Below, piece by piece: positions 41,701-53,450 of a stretch of 64,000 nucleotides of DNA. Source of the stretch: Alitta virens (taxonomy: Eukaryota; Annelida; Polychaeta; Phyllodocida; Nereididae). The notes below the pieces were generated by a model, which had not been told where the DNA came from, did not search any database, and saw nothing but the letters and a program-made list of their open reading frames with translations. Numbering within the stretch: the stretch's first letter is position 1; each line of letters opens with the position of its first letter. The translations under genes were made by a program, and so were the position numbers. The stretch is from contig OW028584.1 of assembly GCA_932294295.1 (NCBI GenBank), positions 21,793,638 through 21,857,637 on the forward strand, read 5' to 3'.

Positions 41701-44435
41701 AGAAATCTACAGAAACAAAATAATATGTGATCTTTTAATAAATGGGCACATAAAAGAATCGGTATGATTGTCGACTTTATTTGTATAAAGTAAATGATCC
41801 CACCCTGCTCCTTCAAAAGGGTGATAAGAGATCATTGCATGACAGGTATGTTCGAGATACAAGAAGCCTTGGCTAAAAATAACTACGTGGACCACCTGAT
41901 TTACTTTGATATATAGGGATTTTTCCACTTATGCAACAAATTATTTATGAATAGAAAGATACAAGCATTGACATTTTAATGTTCACCTAATGTTGGTTTG
42001 AGTTGCACAAAAATTTGTCTTAGTACAGTGAATCCACTATGTACATTAGACATGCAATGTTTTTTTTGGTTTTTTTCAAAGGTTAGTTTTTAAACTCGAT
42101 ACCTGGAGGTAGAACACCAGGCACTGATGCAGTTGCATCAGCAGGCTGAGGGGCAGCTGGGGTCTCCCCCTCAGCCTCATCTTCAGATGATGATCCATAT
42201 GATGCTAGGCCTACATTGCTGCAAAACAGTAACAGAACAGAACTGGATGAAATAAATCACTTATGTCAACAAAGGATACCAATTAAGTTTATTACAAAAT
42301 ATTATCTCAAAATTTACCAATGTTTTCAAGATACAGATATGGCAGCATCTTTATAAAATTATATAAATAGGCTCAACTTTACTAACAATTTGATATTGAC
42401 TTTGCCAAGAAAAGTAAGAATTGTTTTAAACATAATAAGGAAAAGCTGAGGTACAACACTAAACTATGAACAAAATTCCCAAAAGTCGAAGGATAGGGTC
42501 ACAATATCATGAAACTGATACATTGCATAAATTTAGGAATGCCCAAAGAGCGCCTTTTCATAGTTAATTGTTAAATCTTAAAATAAAACTGGTAACTTAC
42601 CCATCAGAACCTGTGTGAAAAAAAAAGAAATTTATTTAGTAGATACAAGCGTTTTCAGACTAAATCTAAAACTTTAATATTATTAGGCAAGTGAGACTTA
42701 CTTTTACTAGTTTTGTTTGGAATACCAGAGTCATCGGAAGGCTTTCTCTTCACTCCTGCAGGCACAGGTGCAACTGTTTGTTGTGCCTTTCTCTCACTTT
42801 CTTTCTTAAAATTTTCAACATTCTGCAAACAAATCCTAAATTGTTTAAATATATGATTTTATTGATTGAATATCATCATCGATACATTTGTCATTAATCA
42901 TACAAAAAGTGAAAACCATACAGAATAAAGTTTTTACCAAGGTGAAAATAATAAAGATATATGAGATTAAAATAAAATACTCATAAGGTAAATTTAAAAG
43001 TATGTATTACATGTTGCTACATATATATATGTATTACTGTCTAAGTGTTAATTTGTCAGAAAATCGGTCCTGGTTATGTCTATGCAACATACATGAGATT
43101 ATCATGCCACAAGTATACAATGTTTAATTGACACATGTATACAAAAATCAAAACTAATTAAAATGAAACAGAGACTACAAAAAGATATTTGCATGTGCCG
43201 GTGGTTTAATCTAATCAGTTAAAGCTGAATGTGCCTACTTAGTCAAACATTTTATTTATCTAAGGTTACTTACCAATTTGTGAGACTTGCTCATCAAATG
43301 CACATTCCATAGTTTTTCATTCTTCACAGGGACACTGCATATGATACAACTCAATTGACCTAGTGCATTGTATGTTTGAATAGTCAAGGAAAGGGTATAG
43401 TGGATTTTCACGGAAGGTTCGCTATATTTCCACTAGGTGGCTATGATAAAATATAGCAATTCTATTGGCTGAAAAAGTTCCCGCCCTTGATTGTGATTGG
43501 CTGAAACAAAGTGCATCTAGCAGCAGTATTTTTAGTGCATTTTAATGTATATTTGACACTTTATCATTTAGTTGATTTTTGATATTTTTCTGAGAAAGTT
43601 ATATGTATGGATCAGTTAGTTATTACCTACTGTGTCTGAAAAGCAGAATGAGTAATAAGAGGAGAAGAAAGACTCATGTCTTGCTGAATTCAGGGCTGTT
43701 CAGTGAATAGACTCTATTGTATGACATGCATACAAGTGTGGAGAGAATGTAACTACTGTTTTACTGTACAGTTGCAAATATTATAAATGTATTGGCAAAA
43801 ACACACCAAAGCCTTCATTGTTGATAAAGATGCATCTGCTTGTCAAAAATATTCACAGAATCTGATAATTGCAAAAACAGCATTGAATTAAAGCTATTTA
43901 AATGTAAAGTGTTGGATCCATTTATGTGCTTGTCTATTGTATGGTCCGCTTGATTTCAATTAATGTTATTTGCAGAATTTTCCAAAATATAATTAAAGAT
44001 TCACGTCAGGTGCTTTTGACAACACTAAGACAAGTTTTCCGGAATAGTCAATAAAAAATATTCCAACCTTTTTATATTAAATTAATTAATTTTATAAATT
44101 ATTTACTTTAATAAATCGAGATACCGACTATCAGTATACTAGGCGGCCGTTTCGAACTGTGGCCGTTAGTTTTATGGCCGTAACGTATCCGTGGCCGTCT
44201 CTAAACTGCACACCCTCTTGCGAGTCTTGGACATGAGAGCAGTGAACGATATTATGAAATATACACAAATCTACTTCATGTTCCGAATCAAAACAACAAC
44301 AGTGAAAGGATATCTTGCTAAAGGGGATTCAATTCTTCCAGCGTTTGCTTCTTGAGTGCCACGTTGCTGCTTCATCAACAAACGTAGTTCATCTTTGCTA
44401 ACAACTTTAACTTTTTTCCCCTTCTTCGTCGCCAT
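38787..44435 (-). CDS. ZNF830/CCDC16-like zinc-finger protein
   Basis: Nine exons on the minus strand: 44314-44435 (ATG), 43274-43373, 42702-42822, 42601-42610, 42103-42218, 41582-41706, 39387-39464, 39130-39206, 38787-38949 (stop TAA). Together 912 nt, 303 residues, with all phases agreeing. The protein starts MATKKGKKVKVVSKDELRLL, continues RIESPLARYNALGQLSC, and has one C2H2 finger (C50, C53, H66, H72; CX2CX12HX5H). An acidic, proline/alanine-rich middle follows, then IPEGFFDDP, a charged coiled-coil-like tail (residues about 200-280), and ends EEFLDWRSKKAWNS. These blocks are the hallmarks of ZNF830, a nuclear protein found with late spliceosomal complexes and needed in early embryos in vertebrates. 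The length is somewhat short of the human protein (about 370). Intron 1 is a U12-type AT-AC intron. Gene identity is firm; function is by family. Confidence 0.93.
41183..41195 (+). promoter_or_regulatory. Perfect DR1 nuclear-receptor-type motif
   Basis: AGGTCA-A-AGGTCA, a direct repeat with one-base spacing, lies in a ZNF830 intron amid many TGACCTTGA words (40650-41200 and 41440). The sequence matches sites bound by HNF4/RXR-type receptors. Because such words also abound elsewhere in the window (5340, 17640, 16300), they may simply belong to an interspersed repeat, and binding is not shown. Confidence 0.3.
42601..42610 (-). CDS. 10-nt microexon of ZNF830
   Basis: On the minus strand, TTTTTCACACAG precedes GTTCTGATGG, which is followed by the strong donor GTAAGTTACC. 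The ten bases restore the phase between the exon ending in ...TSK (phase 1) and the exon starting ...NVGLASYGS, encoding parts of S-S-D-G. Skipping it would shift the frame. Confidence 0.85.
43274..44313 (-). other. U12-type AT-AC intron (44313-43374) and downstream exon 2
   Basis: The intron begins ATATCCTTT, the exact U12 donor consensus, and ends TTCCTTGACTATTCAAAC. TTCCTTGAC matches the U12 branch site (consensus TTCCTTAAC) with the branch A ten bases before the terminal AC. Splicing A-G|A gives L-A-R-Y-N-A-L-G, exactly the family sequence across the junction. No GT-AG choice does this. Confidence 0.9.
43395..43725. repeat. 320-bp interspersed repeat, copy 1
   Basis: Begins 'GTGGATTTTCACGGAAGGTT', contains 'CAATTCTATTGGCTGAAAA' and 'TTTTTAGTGCATTTTAATGT', and ends '...AGACTCTATTG'. 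It closely matches 50678-50993 in the same orientation. The ends share CAATAG inverted, hinting at a DNA element. It lies inside the U12 intron. Confidence 0.85.
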
Positions 44436-45496
44436 CTTGAGATCAGCATCTGCTCTCTAGGCCACCCAAATTTAAGTTCACCCATATTTGTAAAATAAAT
44501 ATAACGCCATCCTATCCATTAATTAGCGATATTCTATATATATTTATTTATATCCCCTGCGAACGAAATATTAAGCTACGCCGTATGAGCTGAGTTGAAA
44601 TTTTACGGCGAGTACGTACACATCGTACACAGCTAGCCCACTATTGCTCCGCTTACTAGCAACAAATTACATCCCAGTTATCAAAAAGATCTATATATTT
44701 TTGCAGGCCTTGGAAAAATGGCCCAGGCCTTACACTGTATAACCCTGTCATAAAAACCACACACTTAGTTATAAATACAGTATATAATGAAAGTTTAGGT
44801 TAATTTACTTAAAAAATTGTATTTATATTTAAAAAGCGATATACATAGGATATATGTATATAAGAATTTTTTTTTATAAACTATACTCACACCTTTGATT
44901 TGATGGCATGGAAGAAAGAATGCTGTTTGCAAATATAAATACAGTATTTGATAAGAAATATATATATATATTTTTTAATTTAAATGTATTTTGATTTGTT
45001 TTTTAAATAAACAAATATAACACATAATTGTCAATAAGGATGACGTACATACTGGTGGTTCAGAACTCGATTAAAAGTTATTTTGAGACAAATTTTTGCT
45101 CGTTACCTCCTTTGTGGAATTTAAAATATGCCGAGAATTTGAATTAAAGGGTGTCCATGGGGTACTAAAATGATCTGCTGTGGGCTTGTAGATTAAGTAA
45201 CTGTACCATTGGATAAAAGAGTACATAGGGCACATTTTGATGTACAATAGGCTATATTGGATAGTGTTAATTCATGTTAAACAAAAAAAAAAAACAGTTT
45301 TAATTTTTCAATTTAAGACTTTATTGCAGAAAACAATTACACACAAACAATATATAAAATTGCATTATCTAATCTTTATGTTGGACTTAAATTAAGTCTT
45401 TGATGTGCGTACAACATTTTTCTTTCAATAAAGCACCAATATAAACACAATTGATTGTAGCATTCCAGCTTTTGTGACATGTTTTCACACTGATCT
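44436..45496. other. Intergenic region holding the ZNF830 promoter side
   Basis: About 1.06 kb between the ZNF830 start and the dehydrogenase stop; both genes are on the minus strand. It must hold the ZNF830 5' UTR and promoter and the dehydrogenase 3' UTR. Long AT runs (44940-45010) are seen; no TATA box or motif is convincing. Confidence 0.6.
45320..45325 (-). terminator. Probable poly(A) signal of the dehydrogenase gene
   Basis: AATAAA on the minus strand about 170 bases beyond the stop codon, within GCAATAAAGTC, followed by an A-rich stretch. It is the first canonical signal downstream. Confidence 0.55.
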
Positions 45497-48400
45497 TCAG
45501 TATCCTGCATTCCAGTCCACTAAAAACTTCATTGGTTCACCATTGATATATTTCTCATAATTTTCCAAAAACAAGTCAGCCACCTGTAACAAAACAAACA
45601 CAAGCCGGCCTATATAAGACAGAGGTATGTAAACAAAAATAATATATATATATAAATTATATATGATGAATTATGATTCTGCCAGACAAAAACAAAGTGT
45701 GTCAAAGATGTTATTTTACTGACTAAATCAAGTACCGCCTGGCCATTTAAAATACGATGAGTAATGTTACAAAATAGTATCATCAAATTTTGTACTTTTT
45801 TAGGTACCAAAATGCAAGGTGTTTAAGGTGAAAAAAACTTTTGGTAAAAGCAAATAAAAGTGTCGTATTTGCATTTACTGCAATCTCATCAAATCCTTAC
45901 GAACTATCATTGATATTAATTAATTCCACTCAACTCACACCTATAGACACAATTTTTGTAATGTAATTGGATAGCAATGTAATTGGGTTTTGTGTCTGCT
46001 ATCCTCAACGAGCTCAGCCATCATAACAATTTACACACTTGGCAGGCCTGTTCTAGCTTCAGCCTTTCTCAACTTCCTGGGGAGTATGCACCCATTACAA
46101 TGCTCCTTTGGTCTAAAGAAGATCTGCTCAGTTTTTCTATGCTGTGGCTGGGTTTGAACCCAAGACACATACCCGTTAACCACTGGTCCACTGGACCATG
46201 TCACCCACACAATAAAAATGATATTCACCTGATCAGCAAACGAAGTGCCAGAAATGTGAGGAGTAACAGTGACCTGAGGGTGCTGCCACAGAGGACTTGA
46301 TTCAGGAAGAGGTTCCGGGTTATGAACATCCAAGATGGCGTGTCGCAACCATCCCTCATCCAAGGCATTTATGATAGAGTCATCATCGATACAATCACCC
46401 CGGCCGACATTTATAAACACTGATTTCTGAAATATTAATGATAAAATAGCAAATGAAACTTATCTGCAGAAAACAGTACACATGTATTACAGACTGCCAA
46501 TATGTTCAGTAATAACTTCTAAACTGAATAACCACTCTGTTTTTAGAAGAATTAACTCAAGTCCAAATGTCTTGGTATGGATTACCAACCTTTGCTTGGC
46601 ATGGCTTTAATGTTTCACCAGAAAAGAGTCCTCTTGTATCTTTTGTACTGGGTAGAATGCTACATACATAATCGCATTCGGACAGCATCTCGCTTAACCT
46701 CGATATTGGTCTGAAAAGACAAAGGAAAATACAAATACCTCTACCAATATAATTATTGCATTAGGCCACTAATGTTTTATCCCAACTTATTGATTTTTTT
46801 TAACCAAAGTTTTGGCCTCAAGAATGTGGAAATCAATGATGGACCTCTAATAGAAGTATTGAAAAATTTAGCCCTCCGAAAATGGAGTAATGAAGAAAAC
46901 AAAACTTTATTTTGGAATTTTACATACATATATTTATCAATGGGTTCTGCTCGGTCTTCTGGAATAGTCTCTCGACGGCCCATTCCAAAAACTTTCATTC
47001 CAAAACATTTCGCAGCCTTGGCAACTGCAAGAAAATGTCCATATATCATTCACTAAAATAGAAATGTAGAAAACTTCCTGCATCTAAAGAAAGTGAAGTA
47101 AAAGGCACACTTAGGCCACAGTGAACCAGTGAACCTGTACAGTTGGTAACATTTAGTCTTGACTGACTTCCTGTACAACCATGCATGTAACTGCCATGTA
47201 AAGCGTCATAACATTAATGGTTGACTACGGTTGACTATGTTGAATTGTTTGACTATCTTCAGAATAACAATCATATATCTATATAAATAAATATATATAT
47301 ATATATATTAAACAACTTGAACTTACTGTCAAAACCAATATCCCCATATCCAACAACTCCCATTGTTAGGTTAGAAAGGAGTCGATAGTTGCAAAACTCT
47401 AAGGTTGTCCTGAAGAAGAATGAGAACGCCCATAGGAACATATCGCATAAACGAAATAGGTTAATAAATTGCTAACGATAACACAACAGAAATTCTAAAT
47501 AAAGGAATTCATCAATGAAACTATAAGTATCAGCCATCAGGGCAGAAACAGCCAAGACAGAATCTTGTAAGTCCTTCGAATATCATATTTCTAAGTTCTT
47601 TCTTCGAATATACTATTTCTCAGTTCTACATACCATTACCATATCTCTAACACCAAGACCAGAATTAAGGGGCTATAGGTGTTCGGGATAGGATGTGGGC
47701 ACTAATTAGGACTTAGAAATAGCCTATTCACAAACCCTCCACTGTATACTTATATAACTAAAATGATATTTTTCATTAATTATGAAATTTTTCTCTAACC
47801 ACTTTTTTTGTTAATTCAATTTTTATTTATCTTTTATCTTATCCCTTCATAGCGATGTATTTACTAATGTTAAAATGTACTTTCAAATGAAATCCCCTGG
47901 TGGCAGACATTCTAGCGGCTGTATGCCAAAATGTCTGTCTCCAACACCATATTTAAACTTATTGTATACAAATACTCTTATTGTAAAAATGATTATGATT
48001 ATGGTTGAAATAAATGCATCTCTCTCTCTCTCTCTATTCGAAGACTTGCGAAACTCTTGATTGGCCAGTGTGCGCCTGACGGTGCATGTGCTAAAACTGC
48101 GTTGCCATAGCATTGGATTAACTTGCCTGGTGACTAATGATATAACACACAAGGACACCAAACACAGGTTTCATAATTCAGATAAAACCCACCATCGACT
48201 TTCTTCTTGCGCTTTCCTGATAGCATCAAAGTTTCGTTCATAACGGATGATATTCCCAATGACGTATTCCGCAATGTGCGGGCCGAAAACTCCACCAAAT
48301 CGAGTAAAAGTGAAACTTGGTGGACCCTGAAAATGTGAGAAACAAATTGGTAAGTACAAGCTGGAAATAAATGAATTCAATTCAATTTAGTTAATTTTAA

Positions 48401-50153
48401 TTTTCTCCAATTTGAATAGTTGAATCTTGGATGAACTAGAGAAGGATTGGACACTTCGGAAAGTAATAAAACAATGTTCATTATTATGTGATTTAAGAAG
48501 AGTCAAATTCGCCCAGAGCTGGCCCAAGGACCCCTGCTGCTTCTTTAAATACATAAATTCTTTGATGTTCACACAGCCCTCATCAATGATGCCCTGCATC
48601 AGCAGCAATTAACTCCCTAAATTCCAAAGTCAAAGTTTTTGTTTCTTGTTGTACATCTTATACATTACTCTCGTTGAATTCCGCATGATCCAAGGATTCT
48701 AAAACTATTTTTACCGAATTTCTAGGCCTTATAATAGTAAGAAAGTTATTGTCAAATATTTGTCAGATTTCAAGTACTCTTTTGTAAAATATCTTATCTT
48801 AATCTTGCAATAACTTAAGAAGCCGTAAAGAGCCATAGATGAGGGCATATTCTTCTTGAAGTTGAACACCTTGTCTGCATGGTGGTTATTATGTCTAATG
48901 AGTCAAAAGTTGTTGAACGGAGATACAGACCCTTAAAGATGCCTAATTTTCGCTATATGTGCATCTTTTTCTTTATTAAATTATTATCCCAGATATGCAG
49001 ATGCCTTTATAACACAGTTTTAAATTCTGAAATGAATTAAGTCAAAATGTCAAAGTTATATTAGGAATAACGTGAAGATATGCATTTCAGTTTATATGAA
49101 TACATATTTTAATCCTTTCCCTTTGTTTCCCAGTGGAATCAGTGAGGGGGAATTGTAAAACTTGGCTCATATAACAGCATCATAAATCGGTCATTAGGAC
49201 GGTGGCGAAACGCAGTGTGAACATTTGAAGTATCAAAGTGTCCAAATCCTTCTCTAGTTCATCCAAGAATATATATATTCATATATTTATATATATTCAT
49301 ATAAATCTTGTAGGATATGGAGTTAGGTCTTAAAATTTGACAAAATAAGTATCTATAAAATGAGATGAAACTTTAGTACCTTAACCGGATCAACACAATT
49401 TATCAGACCATCAACACCTGCAATATAAAATATGCTATACTACTCAAGGGAAAATAGTCAGTGACAGTAACATTTTTGGGGAAAAATGTCATATATATAT
49501 ATGGCACATCTTAGAGTGGCTTCTAAGACATAATTCTGTCACATCGTAATTGTTTCATAAAATTGCAATTAATTAAGCCAGACACTAAACATCTTCCACA
49601 GCAAGCCAGCTATCTTTGCGGAGCACAGTGTCGTAGCTAGGCGAAGATCTATGGCGGCTTGCTTTCGGAAGTTGGACACTAAAATGAAATCAAAATTTTG
49701 TCAAGTCGACATGGTCACTGTATAAAACTTGTAGGCCTACATTTATCGTAAATATTAAAGGTGAGTAGATCAAACACTCATACCTGCCCAAGCCGACATC
49801 ACCCATTTTGCATTTTTCAGTTGATATAAGATATCAAAATTTATGACAGACTGAGGACACAGAATCAGCACTTCAGCATTTTGCAGTTGTTGCAACTTCT
49901 CAGGGGTTAAGTCATTCTTAGTACTGTTGACTGGAATGAATAAGTGTTATCACAAAATCATGAGTAAGGACAGCACTTTAATATTGTGACAATATAATTC
50001 AATATTTCTGTTATCATATTATGTTACTTAATACTAACACCTTGGTGGAATTTTGATCTCCTTGACTTGTAGAGATGGACATTTTGACTTCAGGTTTGCT
50101 GCTAATCCTTCAACCCATGAGAAAATGTAGACAACAGGCCTGGATGCTGCCAT
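45497..50153 (-). CDS. D-2-hydroxyacid dehydrogenase (GhrA-type)
   Basis: Nine exons, minus strand: 50041-50153 (ATG), 49784-49923, 49380-49417, 48193-48326, 47327-47409, 46928-47024, 46590-46710, 46229-46426, 45497-45583 (stop TGA). The sum is 1011 nt and 336 residues with agreeing phases. The family reduces 2-oxoacids such as glyoxylate or hydroxypyruvate to D-2-hydroxyacids in cytosol or organelles. Seen: the Rossmann motif GYGDIG (162-167); arginines after strand 2 (GRRET, 185-189), which favour NADPH; and the catalytic set R251 (INVGRG), E280 (NPEPLP) and H299 (TPHISG) with the family's usual spacing. No signal peptide is evident. A perfect acceptor (TTTCAG) ends one base before the ATG, so a 5' untranslated exon probably lies upstream. 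The first acceptor of exon 2 (CAG at 49930) would give a stop; the one at 49924-49926 keeps the frame. The substrate is not decidable from sequence. Confidence 0.93.
46135..46202 (-). mobile_element. tRNA-derived SINE head, minus strand
   Basis: On the minus strand, 'CATGGTCCAGTGGACCAGTGG' is followed by 'TTGGGTTCAAACCCAGCC', an A-box/B-box-like pair in the last dehydrogenase intron, just 27 bases beyond a donor. Confidence 0.55.
47283..47310. repeat. (AT)n microsatellite
   Basis: About 26 bases of alternating AT in a dehydrogenase intron. Confidence 0.9.
48019..48037. repeat. (TC)n microsatellite
   Basis: A short perfect CT run in a dehydrogenase intron. Confidence 0.9.
49110..49266. repeat. 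Interspersed repeat, copy 2
   Basis: Second copy of the 155-bp repeat found at 35305-35460; here within an intron of the dehydrogenase, opposite in sense to the host gene. Confidence 0.8.
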
Positions 50154-50677
50154 GCTGAAATCAGAAAATCACTAAATTGGCCAACAGACAGCACAATGAC
50201 CAAGCAGTATAGCAAGATAACATCAAGAGACTTTGCCATGTCAATAAGTGAAACATGCACTGGTGTGAATGACATGTATCAAGGCTCATATTTACATGTA
50301 TTAATGACCTGCAGAGGAACTCGAACATTACAACCCACTGACCTTGTATAGAGAACAAACAAAAATACAAGTGCTGCAGTTTAAAGGTATAAATTAGTAT
50401 AACTGATATAAATATATTGCCAGTTTGTGTAAACACAAAGTTCAATAGCCCAGTTGAGAGCACAATTTACTTGGTGTTTTTGCAAGATCATTGAGGTTCA
50501 CGAAGTAATCATTAAATTTTCTTATCATTGTACCGTATCATAATTACCATCTCCCCATCATGGGCTTTTCATGGTCTACACATTTAGAAATATCATCAAC
50601 TGTTTTTACTTTCATTCAAGAATTTATCTGTAAAGATGACCAATGGGATGACCAGCCAACAAACCAATAAACAATAG

Positions 50678-50993
50678 TGGATTTTCACGGAAGGTTCTCT
50701 GTATTTCCACCAGGTGGCTAGGACAGAATACTGCAATTCTATTGGCTGAAAATGTTCCCGCCCTTGACTGTGATTGGCCGAAGCAAAGTGCATCCAAGAA
50801 GCACTATTTTTAGTGCATTTTAATGTATATTTGACATCTTATCATTCAATTGATTTTTGTTATTTGCCTGAGAAAGTTATATTTATTTAATCAGTTAGTT
50901 ATGATCTTCTATGTCTGAAAAGCAAAATGAGTAATAAGAAGAGAGGAAAGACTTATGTCTTGCTGAATTCAGGGCTGCTCAGTAAAAAGACTC
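50678..50993. repeat. 320-bp interspersed repeat, copy 2
   Basis: Same element as 43395-43725. By eye the two copies match over their whole length with scattered substitutions and a few small gaps. Confidence 0.85.
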
Positions 50994-51079
50994 TATTGAT
51001 CATTGTTTTGCTTCGGCTATTTCATTGCCTCAATGTCTCAATGCTATTGGTCCGAAGCTTAATCAATGTTTTTATTTGT

Positions 51080-51180
51080 TTCATAGAACACGTGTTGCAG
51101 AAATTTCATATTACACAATTTTTAAATTTTGATATTGGAGTGGAGCAAGGAGACTCCCTCTATAGCAATTAAGTTTGCCA
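51080..51180 (+). mobile_element. Decayed reverse-transcriptase fragment
   Basis: A plus-strand reading gives FDIGVEQGDSL, like the G-V-x-Q-G-D-x-L motif of non-LTR retrotransposon RTs, then breaks. The same scrap recurs near 57700-57745 in the duplicated unit. Confidence 0.45.
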
Positions 51181-51339
51181 CTGTCGAGGGAGTAAGAAAA
51201 AGATTCTACATATATTAACTACTTTTGATAAATCAATTCATTTTTTAAAAGTATTGTAATATTAATAAATTATCTAAAGGCAAACTTAATGATGAGATGA
51301 TATGGCTTGGCGTCTACACTTACACAGATGTCAAGTACA

Positions 51340-51490
51340 GTGTACAACCACTAATTGAACGTCTTATGGGACCAACGTTCTGCTGAGACAAAGCTCATAA
51401 AGGGCTGGGATTCGAACAAAGTACCTTCAGAAGAGCTGGTTTTGTAGGGGTGGGTGGAAGCCTTAACAATTAGGCCACTAGCTGTCCCTT
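51340..51490 (-). mobile_element. tRNA-derived SINE, minus strand
   Basis: On the minus strand, 'GCTAGTGGCCTAATTGTTAAG' and then 'TTTGTTCGAATCCC' form an A-box/B-box pair, with extra bases between them. Confidence 0.5.
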
Positions 51491-51680
51491 ACAAATGGCA
51501 TTTGCAAATGAATATGCAGAGTTCCACATTAATCATGATAATTGAAATTTTTTGTAACATATACTAAGCACAATGTATACTGTGTCAGTGCACTAACTTG
51601 CATGACTAAATGATCACAAGTTTACATGATACACAGAAAAAAAGAAAGATAAAAAACTCCGATCATATAGCGACAAAGAA

Positions 51681-51740
51681 CAATGGTGTAGCCACAATGG
51701 TGTAACCACAATGGTGTAACCACAATGGTGTAGGTGTAAC
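51681..51740. repeat. 14-bp tandem repeat
   Basis: About four copies of 'CACAATGGTGTAAC' (first copy has TAGC). Confidence 0.92.
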
Positions 51741-52807
51741 CAAAAGGGTTCACTAAGTGTTAATGTAACCAAGGACAAATAATGTTGTTTTCTAAAAGGT
51801 TCACAAACATGTTAGATAAAAGGGGCTATGGAAGTCACTGCTGTTTCCCTAGACACCAGTTTACAACAAAAAGATTTTTCAACAATTCATCAATTTAGGC
51901 CTAACAAAGGACATTGATACAGAATAGTGAATCAGTGACAAAAAGGACTGAGTTTGAGTTTCAGTTGATATTATACTTTAGCAGCCAAATTGTTTACAAA
52001 GGGTGGCTTTTGATTAACAGTGCTTCAGGTGACCTGGTATACCGCATAATTCCAACAAAACATGTAGGCCTATATTCTGTGACATTCTATGCATATAGCC
52101 CAGTGCTAAAAGGTTGTTTAGTTGTTCGATGTACAATTGTCTACAAACCACTTCTAATAGTTTGTTTATGGAAACAAAGTCCGATGTGATAGTAAAAAAA
52201 GCTACAAAAAAACTCTTCACCTATTTTACAGCTTGTTGCACTCTTGTCTCAGAGGTATTTCAGTGGGTCTTTAACTGTCAATTGTAAGAGTATTTTTAAC
52301 AGGTTTAGGACATTATTTGATACAATCAATGCAATCATCTCCTCCTGACATTCACAAACGAAAATGACTGTCATACACTTCTGTTTTTTAGGACATTTGT
52401 GCTTTGTTCATATTACTTATCAGTATTACTTTATCTCTTGACACGGCCAATTCTAAAGTAGGCCTGAATGCTGCCATATCCCTCCCCCCTTCCTCCAAGA
52501 GAAATTGACACCCCTGGTTACAATGGACAGAGAAAACCAACAATTGTACAAAGTACTGCTATGTATTCAATATACATACAAGAATGCCGATAGACCACTA
52601 GAATTCCGTGACCTGAATGTGTTACAAGAATGCAGAAATTAGTGTTCATGTATTCAGTAACAAAGACACTTCGGTAGGTAACTCTAGTTTAAAATAGTGG
52701 TTTGTAAGTTCCAATTTACATTTAAAGCATAGCAAAGTTTGAGCCTATATCTCAGGTTTCAGATATCACTGAATAAATTTTTTAGTTATTCAAATTTTGC
52801 ACTGGAG

Positions 52808-53450
52808 ATGACATCCAGACAACTTTCAGTGGTGACATCTGTTGGAGAAGACAAAATAGAAGTACGAAAAGCGACACCTGGTGATTACGAAAATGTCCTT
52901 GCCATCAGTACCAACATTTATGCTGGACTTGATTACTTGCCAGGAATGTATCAAACACATAGAGAATCCTTCTGCCAACTTTTATGTGTTGCTGAGAAAT
53001 GACAAAATAATAAGTTTCCGCACTCACAGTGATAGCAGGCCAATTGAGTAGCCAAATTTTGGATGTCTGATGAATGCCCTGAAATGCTCATTATAGTGGG
53101 AAATGTGCACTGGCAAACATGTGTACAGCTAACAGTTCAAATGTTTGTGGGAAGGGGTAAAAAATAAGCCAGGTGGCTGGTATTTGAGTGTTTGCTATAA
53201 AAAAATTTTTTACAATTTATATTACATTTTTGAGAGCATCATCAGTACTTGCATATTGAAAGCATGATATCCCTAGTTTTTTTGCTTCTAAAAAAACACT
53301 ATTTGCAATAAATGGGTCCTTAGCAGTAGACCAGTTGACCTAGTGCATGTGGTAAGTTGAACTGTGATTCTAAAACATTTTGATGCAGCTAAACTATCTT
53401 ATTGCATACATTTCAGGCCGCCTTCAAAAGCTTTCAACTCAAGACTGTAC
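52808..53450 (+). pseudogene. Acetyltransferase copy A, truncated pseudogene
   Basis: 52808-53018 corresponds to exon 1 of the intact copy C (EVRKATPGDYENVLAIS, then DYLPGMYQ). A net 2-base loss after TATCAAACACAT shifts the frame and gives a stop at 53000, and the donor has changed from GTAAGT to ATAAGT. A trace of exon 2 ('TTTCAGGCCGCCTTCAAAAG') is seen near 53413; the GNAT motif region and exon 3 are absent. It is not expressible as the family protein. Confidence 0.85.

Larger units (their letters stand above)
50154..52807. other. Divergent intergenic region, dehydrogenase to acetyltransferase array
   Basis: It holds the upstream side of the dehydrogenase, the 320-bp repeat (50678-50993), an RT remnant (to 51180), a minus-strand SINE (about 51340-51490), a 14-bp tandem repeat (51681-51740) and the left part of the duplicated acetyltransferase unit (51895-52740, about the same as 59238-60060). 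A stretch near 50205-50290 recurs at 63920-64000. Confidence 0.7.
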
